From assembly GCA_028281205.1 (NCBI GenBank), contig JANQKJ010000226.1:1-8924 (forward strand): DNA of 8,924 nt. Direction: 5' to 3'. This stretch comes from Gammaproteobacteria bacterium. Its GTDB lineage: Bacteria; Pseudomonadota; Gammaproteobacteria; UBA4575. Below the pieces are notes generated by a model that had not been told where the DNA came from, did no database searches, and saw only the letters and a list, made by a program, of their open reading frames with translations. Shown piece after piece: positions 1 through 6,369 of this stretch. The translations under genes and the position numbers were made by a program. Each line of letters opens with the position of its first letter. Within the stretch, counting starts at the first letter, position 1.

Positions 1-83
1 TGCATTATTGACTCGACTTATCTAATTGATAATCGAGATTTTCAATCCAGCCTACCCTGTTGCTGCGCAACCCCGCTATGCTG
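1..83. repeat. Direct repeat copy A (83 bp, 105-bp period)
   Basis: This stretch matches positions 106-188 at a constant offset of 105 bases, with 7 mismatches over 83 positions by eye (4, 9, 17, 30, 33, 78 and 79). The core at 34-77 is identical in both copies. It contains a short perfect dyad, GTTGC-TGC-GCAAC, at 59-71. The copy begins at the window edge, so the array may extend to the left. I cannot assign it to a named repeat family. The orientation of any function is unknown. Confidence 0.9.
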
Positions 84-105
84 GCATTACTTAATTCAAC
101 AACTT

Positions 106-188
106 TGCGTTATCGACTCGAGTTATCTAATTGACAACCGAGATTTTCAATCCAGCCTACCCTGTTGCTGCGCAACCCCGCTGCGCTG
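106..188. repeat. Direct repeat copy B (83 bp, 105-bp period)
   Basis: This is the second copy of the 1-83 repeat, separated from it by a 22-base AT-rich spacer (84-105). The GTTGC-TGC-GCAAC dyad recurs at 164-176. The sequence after 188 no longer matches what follows copy A, so the array ends here on the right. The core is fully conserved while the left flank has drifted. That is compatible with a dispersed intergenic element duplicated in tandem. Confidence 0.9.
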
Positions 189-351
189 ACCAAATGTTGA
201 TATAGGTAAAGATCCATCCATGGCGCGATAATGAAATCGCTGATCCTTTTAATTATATATTGCAACCCATATTCTTGTTAAATCAGGAATTTAGGTGTAT
301 CTGCCCATAGAAAGGGCGACATTAAACCGGGTCGTGGCTTGTGAGTCAACC
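189..351. other. Non-coding stretch downstream of yggX
   Basis: I see no convincing gene, tRNA or strong terminator here. Two small dyads are present: GCGAT-6-ATCGC at 225-240, and GCCC-7-GGGC at 303-317, the latter 35 bases past the yggX stop. Neither is followed by a proper T-run on the minus strand, so neither is a convincing intrinsic terminator. The yggX transcript may end by another mechanism or further left. Confidence 0.5.
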
Positions 352-624
352 TTAGTCTTTGGGAGCGACAAATTCCTTGGGTACGTCAGAACCTTCGCCA
401 AATAAGAATTTCTCCATCTCTTCTTCTAAAAATTTGCGGTTCTTTGGATCTACCGGAGTTAGTCGATACTCATTAATTAGCATGGTCTGATGTCCCAGCC
501 ATGCTTGCCAGGCTTCTTTGGAAATATTTTCGTAGATTCGTTTACCTAGATCACCAGGATAAGGAGCAAAATCCAATCCTTCAGCTTCTTTTCCGGTTTT
601 CGTGCATTGCACCATTCTAGCCAC
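352..624 (-). CDS. yggX: Probable Fe(II)-trafficking protein YggX
   Basis: A 90-residue cytoplasmic protein of the YggX family. Family members are linked to protecting Fe-S enzymes from oxidative damage and to handling labile Fe(II). The conserved Cys is at residue 7, followed by the family blocks EAEGLDF (14-20), PGDLGKRIYE and ISKEAWQAWL, then HQTMLINEYRL and a FLEEEMEKFLF tail. The length matches the E. coli protein (about 91). The start codon is GTG (622-624), supported by an AGGAG Shine-Dalgarno at 630-634 with 5-base spacing. An ATG at codon 4 would cut the usual MAR N-terminus. The gene lies 10 bases after the mutY stop, and mutY-yggX adjacency is common in gammaproteobacteria, so co-transcription is very likely. 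The identification is secure; the exact biochemical role of the family is still debated. Confidence 0.96.
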   Translation of the reverse strand: MARMVQCTKTGKEAEGLDFAPYPGDLGKRIYENISKEAWQAWLGHQTMLINEYRLTPVDPKNRKFLEEEMEKFLFGEGSDVPKEFVAPKD

Positions 625-634
625 GATGACTCCT

Positions 635-1684
635 TCAATTTACTAATAGTTTAACCAGTTGGTTGACGGGTGCAGCAAGCCCCGCTTGTGATGTGCCATG
701 TTTATACCAGACCCATTCCTCGCCTTCCATTACCCAGTGTATAGGGGTGCTGTACCTCACTGAGATAGGCGTTATGTGTAGACGAAAGTGACTGAATGTA
801 TGTGTAAGCTTGGATAATGTTTGCCTGGATTCAGGTTGGGACTGGAAAGTACGCAAGCACCAGTCTAAACCTTGCCCTTCACTCTCAAACTCAGGAAAAC
901 TCCACAACCCTCCCCATACGCCATGGTTAGGACGGCGTTGCATTAACAATTGTTGCTGATGATTTTGTAACACAAGCATGACAGTAGAACGTTCAGGTAT
1001 TTGTTTTTTAGGTTTTGCATGGGGCAGTTCATGTTGCTGATCATTAATTAACGCCTGGCAATCTTCACTTACAGGACATTCATTACAGTGTGGTTTAGTG
1101 CGTGTACAGCATGTTGCACCCAGATCCATCATCGCTTGTGTGTAGTCTGCATTATTAGTTGCTGGCGTGCGTTGCTCGGCTATTGCCCATAATTGTTTTT
1201 CTGTTTTTGCTGCACCCGGCCAGCCGTGTATTGCGCAGTGCCGTGCCAATACCCGTTTTACATTACCATCAAGAATGGTATGCCTTTGATTATGACTCAA
1301 CGACAAAATTGCACCCGCTGTTGAACGGCCAATGCCAGGCAATGCGACTACCTCTTCAATGTTTACCGGAAACTTGCCTCGATACTGATCACGAATAATT
1401 TTCGCGGCTTTATGCAGATTACGCGCACGTGCGTAATAACCTAAGCCCGACCAATGATGTAATACTTCATCTTGTTGCGCATTGGCGAGCGCTTCAATTG
1501 AAGGGAAACTGCGCATAAATTTTTCAAAATAAGGAATAACGGTATCCACCTGAGTTTGTTGTAACATAATTTCAGATACCCATACACGATAAGCAGTACG
1601 CTGCTGCTGCCAAGGCAGTTGCTTACGGCCATGTTGTTGTGCCCAGTCAAGCACGCGATCAGCAAATGACAATTTATTGGGCAC
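635..1684 (-). CDS. mutY: A/G-specific adenine DNA glycosylase MutY
   Basis: This enzyme excises adenine mispaired with 8-oxoguanine in base excision repair. The 349 residues compare with 350 in E. coli. The HhH-GPD domain fills about 30-190: catalytic Glu38 in WVSEIMLQQTQV, the helix-hairpin-helix loop LPGIGRSTAG (115-124) and catalytic Asp139 in ILDGNVKRVLARH. The [4Fe-4S] ligands are Cys193, Cys200, Cys203 and Cys209 (C-X6-C-X2-C-X5-C). A NUDIX-like C-terminal domain (about 230-345) carries the FSH loop used for 8-oxoG recognition (297-299, in HTFSHFRL). The start is GTG at 1682-1684. The only upstream in-frame codons before a stop (1703-1705) include no usual start. It lies inside the end of the SRPBCC gene (11-base overlap) and has no clear Shine-Dalgarno, so translational coupling is likely. 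All catalytic residues are intact, so it should be active. Confidence 0.98.
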   Translation of the reverse strand: MPNKLSFADRVLDWAQQHGRKQLPWQQQRTAYRVWVSEIMLQQTQVDTVIPYFEKFMRSFPSIEALANAQQDEVLHHWSGLGYYARARNLHKAAKIIRDQYRGKFPVNIEEVVALPGIGRSTAGAILSLSHNQRHTILDGNVKRVLARHCAIHGWPGAAKTEKQLWAIAEQRTPATNNADYTQAMMDLGATCCTRTKPHCNECPVSEDCQALINDQQHELPHAKPKKQIPERSTVMLVLQNHQQQLLMQRRPNHGVWGGLWSFPEFESEGQGLDWCLRTFQSQPESRQTLSKLTHTFSHFRLHITPISVRYSTPIHWVMEGEEWVWYKHGTSQAGLAAPVNQLVKLLVN

Positions 1685-2225
1685 GTTGCAGTAATAATGA
1701 ATTTATTTTTTTAGCAGTATAATGCAACTGCGAACGCAGCTGCTTTTTAAGCATATAAGGCCCCATGAATGGAGGCAACCAGAAATCGGGAATCATGGAT
1801 GCCTGATAATTCACTAATGTATGTTGCTCAACAGAAGTAAAAGTCCAACGTGTTTGGCCTGACTTAAAATCACTTAACTCAGGGACAAATTGAGTTTCGA
1901 TAGTTAAGTCATCTTTTATTTGTGCATCTTCAACACGAATAATTTTTTTACAGAAAAAAAACATACACCCTTCTGTAACCAACTCAACACGCGTCACGCC
2001 TACAACATCATGCGGCAACACACGGCTTTCTTTAATCAACGGATTTAACTGGGTAAGATTATTATAATCAGTGATAATTGCATGCACTTTTCCTACTGAC
2101 GCATGTGCAATAAACTGCATATTAAAGTGGTAAGCATTACCTTTTTTCTTAATAACTTCAACTTGAATATCTTCAGCATGAGCTACTGACATAAATGTCA
2201 GCAGCACCAGCAAGCAGAACTTCAT
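1674..2225 (-). CDS. Secreted SRPBCC/START-like (RatA/Coq10-type fold) protein
   Basis: A 183-residue protein with a clear Sec signal peptide: Lys2, a hydrophobic core at 4-14, and a likely cleavage after AHA at residue 17. The mature part resembles the SRPBCC (START/polyketide-cyclase/Coq10-RatA) helix-grip fold. Its features are a V-HAIITDYNNL block (47-57), an ExRV segment (66-69), and a closing amphipathic helix (about 158-180) after the FWLPPFMGPY motif (148-157). Two cysteines, Cys87 and Cys92 in EGCMFFFCKK, could form a periplasmic disulfide. Family members bind hydrophobic ligands. The ligand here is unknown and RatA toxin activity should not be assumed, because this protein is exported. 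Its ATG shares one base with the asmA stop (TAATG) and has no obvious Shine-Dalgarno, pointing to coupled translation with AsmA. Fold confidence is good; function is open. Confidence 0.85.
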   Translation of the reverse strand: MKFCLLVLLTFMSVAHAEDIQVEVIKKKGNAYHFNMQFIAHASVGKVHAIITDYNNLTQLNPLIKESRVLPHDVVGVTRVELVTEGCMFFFCKKIIRVEDAQIKDDLTIETQFVPELSDFKSGQTRWTFTSVEQHTLVNYQASMIPDFWLPPFMGPYMLKKQLRSQLHYTAKKINSLLLQRAQ

Positions 2226-4078
2226 TAGAATAGTTTAAGGTTCTTTAATTTATCACCGACTTTATCGCCAATCTTTTCATTGATTTTTTCTTTAAGCTCT
2301 TCTTTCTTTTCTTCTACAACTTCTTTTTGTTTTTCACTTAAAGCGGCTTTTAAATCCACGCCATACTTGGGTTTCTCAAATGGTCCTTTAATGGTAATAG
2401 GAATTGCGGCTTTACCCGGTTCGTCAGATAAGCCTATTGCCATTACGTAATCCAGCTCGGAGTCAGCGATATTAATGGCACCTTTACCATTACCATAAAT
2501 GAGTGGTGTCACTAGTTTTAGATCGTTATTGTTTGCCACACCATTTTGAATGTTAAATGTGGCAGACAATGAATCAAACACAAGCTCCTCTCCTGCCGGC
2601 TTGGGTTCTCGCCCCTTAAGAAACGCAATGACTTTCTCAACATTTTGAGCAAGTTTTTCACTTTGCAAGGCTCCTTCGGCAGCATTAAAACTTGCATTAC
2701 CATTCAAACCTTTTTTCAACTCTGAGGGACGCTCTCCTGTCGTATTCACTTTAAAGGATAAGGCTGACTTGCCACGAATGATTGACTTTCCATCTTCAGA
2801 CAAATCTGACATCAATCCATCAATAGCAAGATTTTTAAGGTCGCTACTTGCCGAATACTTAGGTGTGTTACCACTCACATTCAAACCAGCACTACCTGTA
2901 TAAGTGCCTTCATACAAATTCATCTTAAGTGGATTAAGATTAATGACGCCTTCATCACCGGTAATTTTTGCTGAGATATCCGTCATGGTTAAGCCGGATG
3001 CCAGTAACTTGCCAACAGTGAGCGAACCATCAATTTTTAAGCCGCGCAACATATCTGTAGGCAACTCTATTTTTGCATCGGTATCTGCTGGTGCTGCATC
3101 GCCTGACGACTCATTACTTGTAGGTTGACCTGAACTATCTGTCGCCGGCACTAGTTTGGCCAAATCAATTTCATCCGAGTTTAATGCAAAAGAAATATTT
3201 GGCTTGGAAAATGATTTAACGCTTAAGTTACCATCAAGTGCGACATCCGCAAGGTCAACCACAATAGGATCAAGTTTCAGTGATTCACTTTTTAGGTCTG
3301 CTTCAACATTGCTCTTTACATTCACATTGAGTTCACCATTAGGCAATGTATCTCCCTTAGCCTGTACCGCCAACACTAAATCTGTTAATTCATAAACTGC
3401 GGTACTGATATTAAGTCTGGCTTTGGTATCCAATTTAATATCTGCATTCATGGCAGGATTAGTTTGCGCTAAACCCAATTCAAGATTAATACTTGATGGT
3501 TTGCCACTGCCAATAGATCCAGTTTTTAATTCAATAGGGTTTAAGGTAATTTTATTGCCGGCTTGTTGATCGTCATAAACAACTTGCGAATCGGTAATAT
3601 AAATGCCAGCAACTTCCAAACCAATATCTGCGCCGGCACCGTCTGAACTTGAAGACTCTGCATGTGCACTAGTTGATGATTGAGATAAATCATCCCAATT
3701 TGTTTTTCCATTCTTGTTTTTTTGCAGGTTAACCCGCAAGCCCTTGAGTTCAATTGTATCCGCCTGCACTTTCATTCTTAATAAACTAAGTAAATCAACA
3801 CTGACACCGACATTATCAACACTGGCGAATGGTGCTTGTCCAAAGCCCACGGCATTACTTAATTCAGCCTGCCCTAACTTCACACCCAGTTTAGGAAAGA
3901 AAGAAAAACCAATGTCTCCTTGTAATGACAAATCCCGCCCTGTTGCTTCTTTTACTTTTGCTACAATTGTATCTTTATGATCATTTGGATCTACGGTTGC
4001 GACTAATATGGCAGCGCCTGCTACAAACACCACGATCAGTACAACCAAGGCGATTATTAAGTATTTAATTATTTTCAT
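2225..4078 (-). CDS. asmA: AsmA family inner-membrane-anchored periplasmic protein
   Basis: The 617 residues match the length of E. coli AsmA. There is one N-terminal membrane anchor (about 5-28), then DPNDHKDTIVAKVKEATGRDL and a GDIGFSFFPKLGVKLG block typical of the AsmA N-terminal domain. A long beta-rich periplasmic body with the family's repeating strand pattern follows. Two low-complexity Ser/Ala/Asp linkers (about 133-150 and 312-336) separate subdomains. The conserved AsmA C-terminal region spans about 430-575, with YGNGKGAINIADSELDY (528-544). The last 40 residues are a highly charged Lys/Glu helix. AsmA-like proteins are regarded as bridges moving phospholipid from inner to outer membrane. 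The GAGGAG Shine-Dalgarno at 4087-4092 with 8-base spacing fixes the start. It lies 34 bases downstream of moaC, with the SRPBCC gene directly overlapping its stop. AsmA next to mutY-yggX also occurs, as I recall, in pseudomonads. Confidence 0.93.
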   Translation of the reverse strand: MKIIKYLIIALVVLIVVFVAGAAILVATVDPNDHKDTIVAKVKEATGRDLSLQGDIGFSFFPKLGVKLGQAELSNAVGFGQAPFASVDNVGVSVDLLSLLRMKVQADTIELKGLRVNLQKNKNGKTNWDDLSQSSTSAHAESSSSDGAGADIGLEVAGIYITDSQVVYDDQQAGNKITLNPIELKTGSIGSGKPSSINLELGLAQTNPAMNADIKLDTKARLNISTAVYELTDLVLAVQAKGDTLPNGELNVNVKSNVEADLKSESLKLDPIVVDLADVALDGNLSVKSFSKPNISFALNSDEIDLAKLVPATDSSGQPTSNESSGDAAPADTDAKIELPTDMLRGLKIDGSLTVGKLLASGLTMTDISAKITGDEGVINLNPLKMNLYEGTYTGSAGLNVSGNTPKYSASSDLKNLAIDGLMSDLSEDGKSIIRGKSALSFKVNTTGERPSELKKGLNGNASFNAAEGALQSEKLAQNVEKVIAFLKGREPKPAGEELVFDSLSATFNIQNGVANNNDLKLVTPLIYGNGKGAINIADSELDYVMAIGLSDEPGKAAIPITIKGPFEKPKYGVDLKAALSEKQKEVVEEKKEELKEKINEKIGDKVGDKLKNLKLF

Positions 4079-4086
4079 TATATTTA

Positions 4087-4092
4087 CTCCTC
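4087..4092 (-). promoter_or_regulatory. Strong Shine-Dalgarno of asmA
   Basis: Reads GAGGAG on the minus strand, 8 bases before the asmA ATG. It is the best ribosome binding site of the left-hand gene run. The two following genes (SRPBCC and mutY) lack clear sites and overlap their upstream neighbour, so this site may set the ribosome load for all three. Confidence 0.75.
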
Positions 4093-4112
4093 AACCTGAA
4101 ATATTTGTCGCA

Positions 4113-4595
4113 TTATGTTTGCTTGCGTACCCACGTACCTGATTTGCCACCTTGCTTTTCTACTAACCGGATATCACACATAGTCATACCTTTATCAACA
4201 GCTTTACACATATCGTAAATAGTTAGTAATGCGATCTGCACGGCCGTTAATGCTTCCATTTCAACCCCTGTTGGTCCAGTGGTCTTAACTGTGGTAACAC
4301 AGTGAACTTGCTTGGCTTGATTGTCACAACTAAAGTCAACTTTAACTGAAGACAGTTGCAATGGATGGCACAGTGGTACTAACTCAGAGGTTTTCTTGGC
4401 CGCCATAATCCCTGCGATTCGTGCTATGCCTAGTACATCTCCTTTCTTGTGCCCGCCCTGTTCAATCAACTCAAGAGTACTGGCTTGCATCGCAATGCGT
4501 CCCTCGGCAATAGCAATGCGCTGGGTCAACGGTTTCTCACCCACATCCACCATATGAGCTTCACCGGAGGTATTAAAATGTGTTAATTGATTCAT
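4113..4595 (-). CDS. moaC: Cyclic pyranopterin monophosphate synthase MoaC
   Basis: MoaC acts with MoaA in the first step of molybdenum cofactor synthesis, converting the MoaA product (3',8-cyclo-GTP) to cyclic pyranopterin monophosphate. The 160 residues align with E. coli almost without numbering shifts. The N-terminus is NQLTHFN..GEAHMVDV. Lys51 is in HKKGDVLG, His77 in VPLCHPL, then Glu112-Met113-Glu114, and Asp128 and Lys131 in DMCKAVDKGM. The end is LVEKQGGKSG. The catalytic lysines and the His/Asp pocket are all present. The ATG at 4593-4595 is the only sensible start (an in-frame stop lies at 4611-4613); the Shine-Dalgarno is weak. It is transcribed divergently from moaD. No moaA, moaB or moaE is in view. 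Confidence 0.98.
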   Translation of the reverse strand: MNQLTHFNTSGEAHMVDVGEKPLTQRIAIAEGRIAMQASTLELIEQGGHKKGDVLGIARIAGIMAAKKTSELVPLCHPLQLSSVKVDFSCDNQAKQVHCVTTVKTTGPTGVEMEALTAVQIALLTIYDMCKAVDKGMTMCDIRLVEKQGGKSGTWVRKQT

Positions 4596-4663
4596 TATTA
4601 TGATGTGTTGTCATTATTCAGTAAGATAATACACCAACTGACCGAATAGCATGATTTCTAATT
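4596..4663. promoter_or_regulatory. Divergent moaC/moaD control region
   Basis: A 68-base AT-rich gap between two head-to-head molybdenum cofactor genes must hold both translation starts and presumably both promoters. For the plus strand, GATAAT (4625-4630) is a fair -10 for moaD but has no matching -35. For the minus strand, TATTAT lies on the opposite side of the same segment (4628-4633) with no strong -35. I see no recognisable ModE-type operator or Moco riboswitch; the gap is too short for the latter. The promoter assignments are tentative. Confidence 0.4.
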
Positions 4664-4897
4664 ATGACAATTAATGTACGCTTTTTTGCCAGCCTAAGGG
4701 AGCGCCTGGGATATGCTGACGCTGAGCTGGAGATGCAGACAAATTTAACCGCCAATGATGTGTGGAATCTCAGCACACAAGGGGAGGACATGCCTGCCAA
4801 TACACTGGTGGCTGTCAACCAGGAATATGTCAGTTTAAATGAGACGATTCAAGATGGTGATGAAGTCGCTTTTTTTCCGCCCGTCACCGGCGGCTAA
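4664..4897 (+). CDS. moaD: Molybdopterin synthase small subunit (sulfur carrier) MoaD
   Basis: A 77-residue ubiquitin-fold protein. Its C-terminal Gly-Gly (76-77, in DGDEVAFFPPVTGG) is converted to a thiocarboxylate by MoeB and a sulfurtransferase. With MoaE it then delivers sulfur to cyclic pyranopterin monophosphate. The N-terminal strand INVRFFASLRERLG and the LVAVNQEYVS block (48-57) are typical; E. coli MoaD has 81 residues. No Shine-Dalgarno is evident before the ATG. It is the only plus-strand gene here, divergent from moaC and convergent with degQ (13 bases apart). Its usual partner moaE does not follow, so it must lie elsewhere. The single-domain length and the Gly-Gly end exclude a MoaD-MoaE fusion. 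Confidence 0.96.
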   Translation: MTINVRFFASLRERLGYADAELEMQTNLTANDVWNLSTQGEDMPANTLVAVNQEYVSLNETIQDGDEVAFFPPVTGG

Positions 4898-4909
4898 GAC
4901 ATAATATTA

Positions 4910-4928
4910 TTTATCTTATCAAGATAAA
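4910..4928. terminator. AT-rich hairpin at the moaD/degQ convergent junction
   Basis: A perfect 8-bp inverted repeat, TTTATCTT-ATC-AAGATAAA, overlaps the last codons and stop of degQ, 13 bases after the moaD stop. It is the only dyad between the convergent genes and could end or slow transcription from either side. It is all but devoid of G-C pairs and lacks a T-run, so it is a poor intrinsic terminator on paper. Confidence 0.3.
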
Positions 4929-6290
4929 CAAACCTCTATTACCGCGCTGAATATTCATTAATAGTCCCCGCGACTCTACTTCAATGGCTGTTTCCATTTC
5001 CTTGAAAGTAGTAACAGGGCGCTTGTTAACAGATAGGATAATATCGCCAGCACGTAAACCGGAACTTGCCGCAGCACTTCCCGGTTGCAGCTTTGAGATC
5101 ATTATGACGGGAGTGACTTTCCCATTGCGTTGATCAATGTCGGTTAAGGTCAACTCAGCACCTGCCAGTTTTTTAGATAACTTTTTACCCGCAATAGTTT
5201 TGGATTTTCTTTCTGCAATTTTGGCAACCAGTCGCTTGGCTTTACCGTTACGAATAATATCTATTTCTATTTTTGTACCTACACGTAGAAGACCAATGAC
5301 GTTGCGTACATCTGCAGAGTCTTCAACCGCATCGCCGTCTACTGCAACTATCACGTCACCTGCACGCATACCAGCTTTCTCGGCTGCAGAATCTTCTTCT
5401 ACTCTGGCAACCACCACACCTTTACGTCGATCAATATCAAACGCCTCTGCTAATTCAGGTGTTAAATCCTGTGCAGTAAAACCTAGACGTCCTCGTTTTA
5501 CTTCACCGTGCTCAATCAGTTGAGCGATAATTTGTTGCGCCATGTTCACAGGAATAGCAAAACCAATACCGACACTACCACCACTAGGACCCACGATCGC
5601 AGTATTAATGCCCACCAACTCGCCACGCAGATTAACTAGTGCACCACCTGAGTTACCAGGGTTAATGGACGCATCGGTTTGGATAAAGTCTTCATAAGAC
5701 TCAAGCCCTAATCCACTACGACCTAGAGCACTAACAATACCGGAAGTAACTGTTTGACCCAAACCAAATGGATTACCGATAGCGACAACGAAATCACCTA
5801 CACGCAGTTGGTTAGAGTCTGCCACTTGTATGGCTGTTAAATTTTTTGCTTCAACTTGAATAATCGCCACATCTGCACCGGGATCTCTACCCACTACAGT
5901 GGCATCAAATTTACGCCCATCACTAAGAGTGACAACAATATCATCTGCTTTTTCAATGACATGATTGTTAGTAACAATGTAGCCTTCTTTAGCATCAAGA
6001 ATCACACCTGAGCCCAAACCAGTTCGCTTACGCTCACGTGGTTGTTGAGGCAAATCAAAAAAACGTCGAAAGAAAGGGTCGTTAAATAATGGGCTTTGCT
6101 GAATCACAGTACCCGAAGTTGCAATATTCACTACACTGGGCGTGACCTGTTCCAACATAGGCGCCAAGGTTGGCAAGGATTCGCCATTGACACTGGCAGG
6201 CAATCCAGCGATAGCAAGTTTAAAACCACCTGCTGTTATAAACCATAATGCAAGTATAGGAACGACGAGCTTTTTAATATTGTTACTCAT
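4911..6290 (-). CDS. degQ: Periplasmic serine endoprotease, DegQ/DegP (MucD) type
   Basis: A 459-residue HtrA family (S1C) protease that degrades or refolds damaged periplasmic proteins. The N-terminus has a basic start (Lys6-Lys7) and a hydrophobic stretch to about 29, fitting a signal peptide with cleavage near residues 28-34. The trypsin-like domain (about 42-255) carries the full triad: His110 in VTNNHVIE, Asp140 in GADVAIIQV and Ser214 in NPGNSGGALVN. PDZ1 (about 265-360) has the RLGFTAQDL carboxylate-binding loop and SAAEKAGMRAGDVIVAVDG; PDZ2 (about 372-455) has SAAASSGLRAGDIILSVN. The short Q-rich loop after residue 62 and the overall length suit DegQ or MucD better than DegP, but these names cannot be separated by sequence alone. 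It follows hsp20 and cbpA with its own sigmaE-like promoter just upstream. The Shine-Dalgarno is weak. Confidence 0.95.
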   Translation of the reverse strand: MSNNIKKLVVPILALWFITAGGFKLAIAGLPASVNGESLPTLAPMLEQVTPSVVNIATSGTVIQQSPLFNDPFFRRFFDLPQQPRERKRTGLGSGVILDAKEGYIVTNNHVIEKADDIVVTLSDGRKFDATVVGRDPGADVAIIQVEAKNLTAIQVADSNQLRVGDFVVAIGNPFGLGQTVTSGIVSALGRSGLGLESYEDFIQTDASINPGNSGGALVNLRGELVGINTAIVGPSGGSVGIGFAIPVNMAQQIIAQLIEHGEVKRGRLGFTAQDLTPELAEAFDIDRRKGVVVARVEEDSAAEKAGMRAGDVIVAVDGDAVEDSADVRNVIGLLRVGTKIEIDIIRNGKAKRLVAKIAERKSKTIAGKKLSKKLAGAELTLTDIDQRNGKVTPVIMISKLQPGSAAASSGLRAGDIILSVNKRPVTTFKEMETAIEVESRGLLMNIQRGNRGLFILIR

Positions 6291-6323
6291 TGGACTTAAT
6301 TTTTACTACTTGTAATTAGCTAC

Positions 6324-6351
6324 TAAGAACTCTTTTAATTCGATCAGTTCC
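6324..6351 (-). promoter_or_regulatory. Candidate sigmaE (RpoE) promoter for degQ
   Basis: On the minus strand a -35 element GGAACTG (6345-6351; sigmaE consensus GGAACTT) is followed after exactly 16 bases by TCTTA (6324-6328; consensus TCTGA or TCAAA). The same spacing occurs in the known E. coli rpoH P3 promoter. Transcription would start near 6318, about 28 bases before the degQ ATG. degP and mucD are classical envelope-stress genes, so the context fits. The match is by eye and untested. Confidence 0.6.
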
Positions 6352-6369
6352 ATATCAAATTAAATAGCC

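Noticed and set aside
1..188. CRISPR array
   Set aside because: The repeat is 83 bases with seven mismatches and a 22-base spacer, only two copies, and no cas genes; the geometry does not fit.
189..351. tRNA gene after yggX
   Set aside because: tRNAs sometimes follow yggX, but neither strand shows an acceptor stem, a T-arm GTTCGAAT-type motif or a cloverleaf.
1674..2225. RatA toxin of a toxin-antitoxin pair
   Set aside because: It shares the fold type, but this protein has a signal peptide, so it is not in the cytoplasm with ribosomes, and no RatB-like neighbour is present.
4608..4630. TTGTCA (4608-4613) and GATAAT (4625-4630) as a moaD promoter
   Set aside because: The spacer is only 11 bases, too short for sigma70; only the -10 remains plausible.
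5137..5523. Plus-strand open frame of 128 codons inside degQ
   Set aside because: It lies wholly antisense to the PDZ-coding part of degQ, has a low-complexity Ser/Thr/Ala composition, no Shine-Dalgarno and no recognisable family; it is a shadow of a conserved gene.
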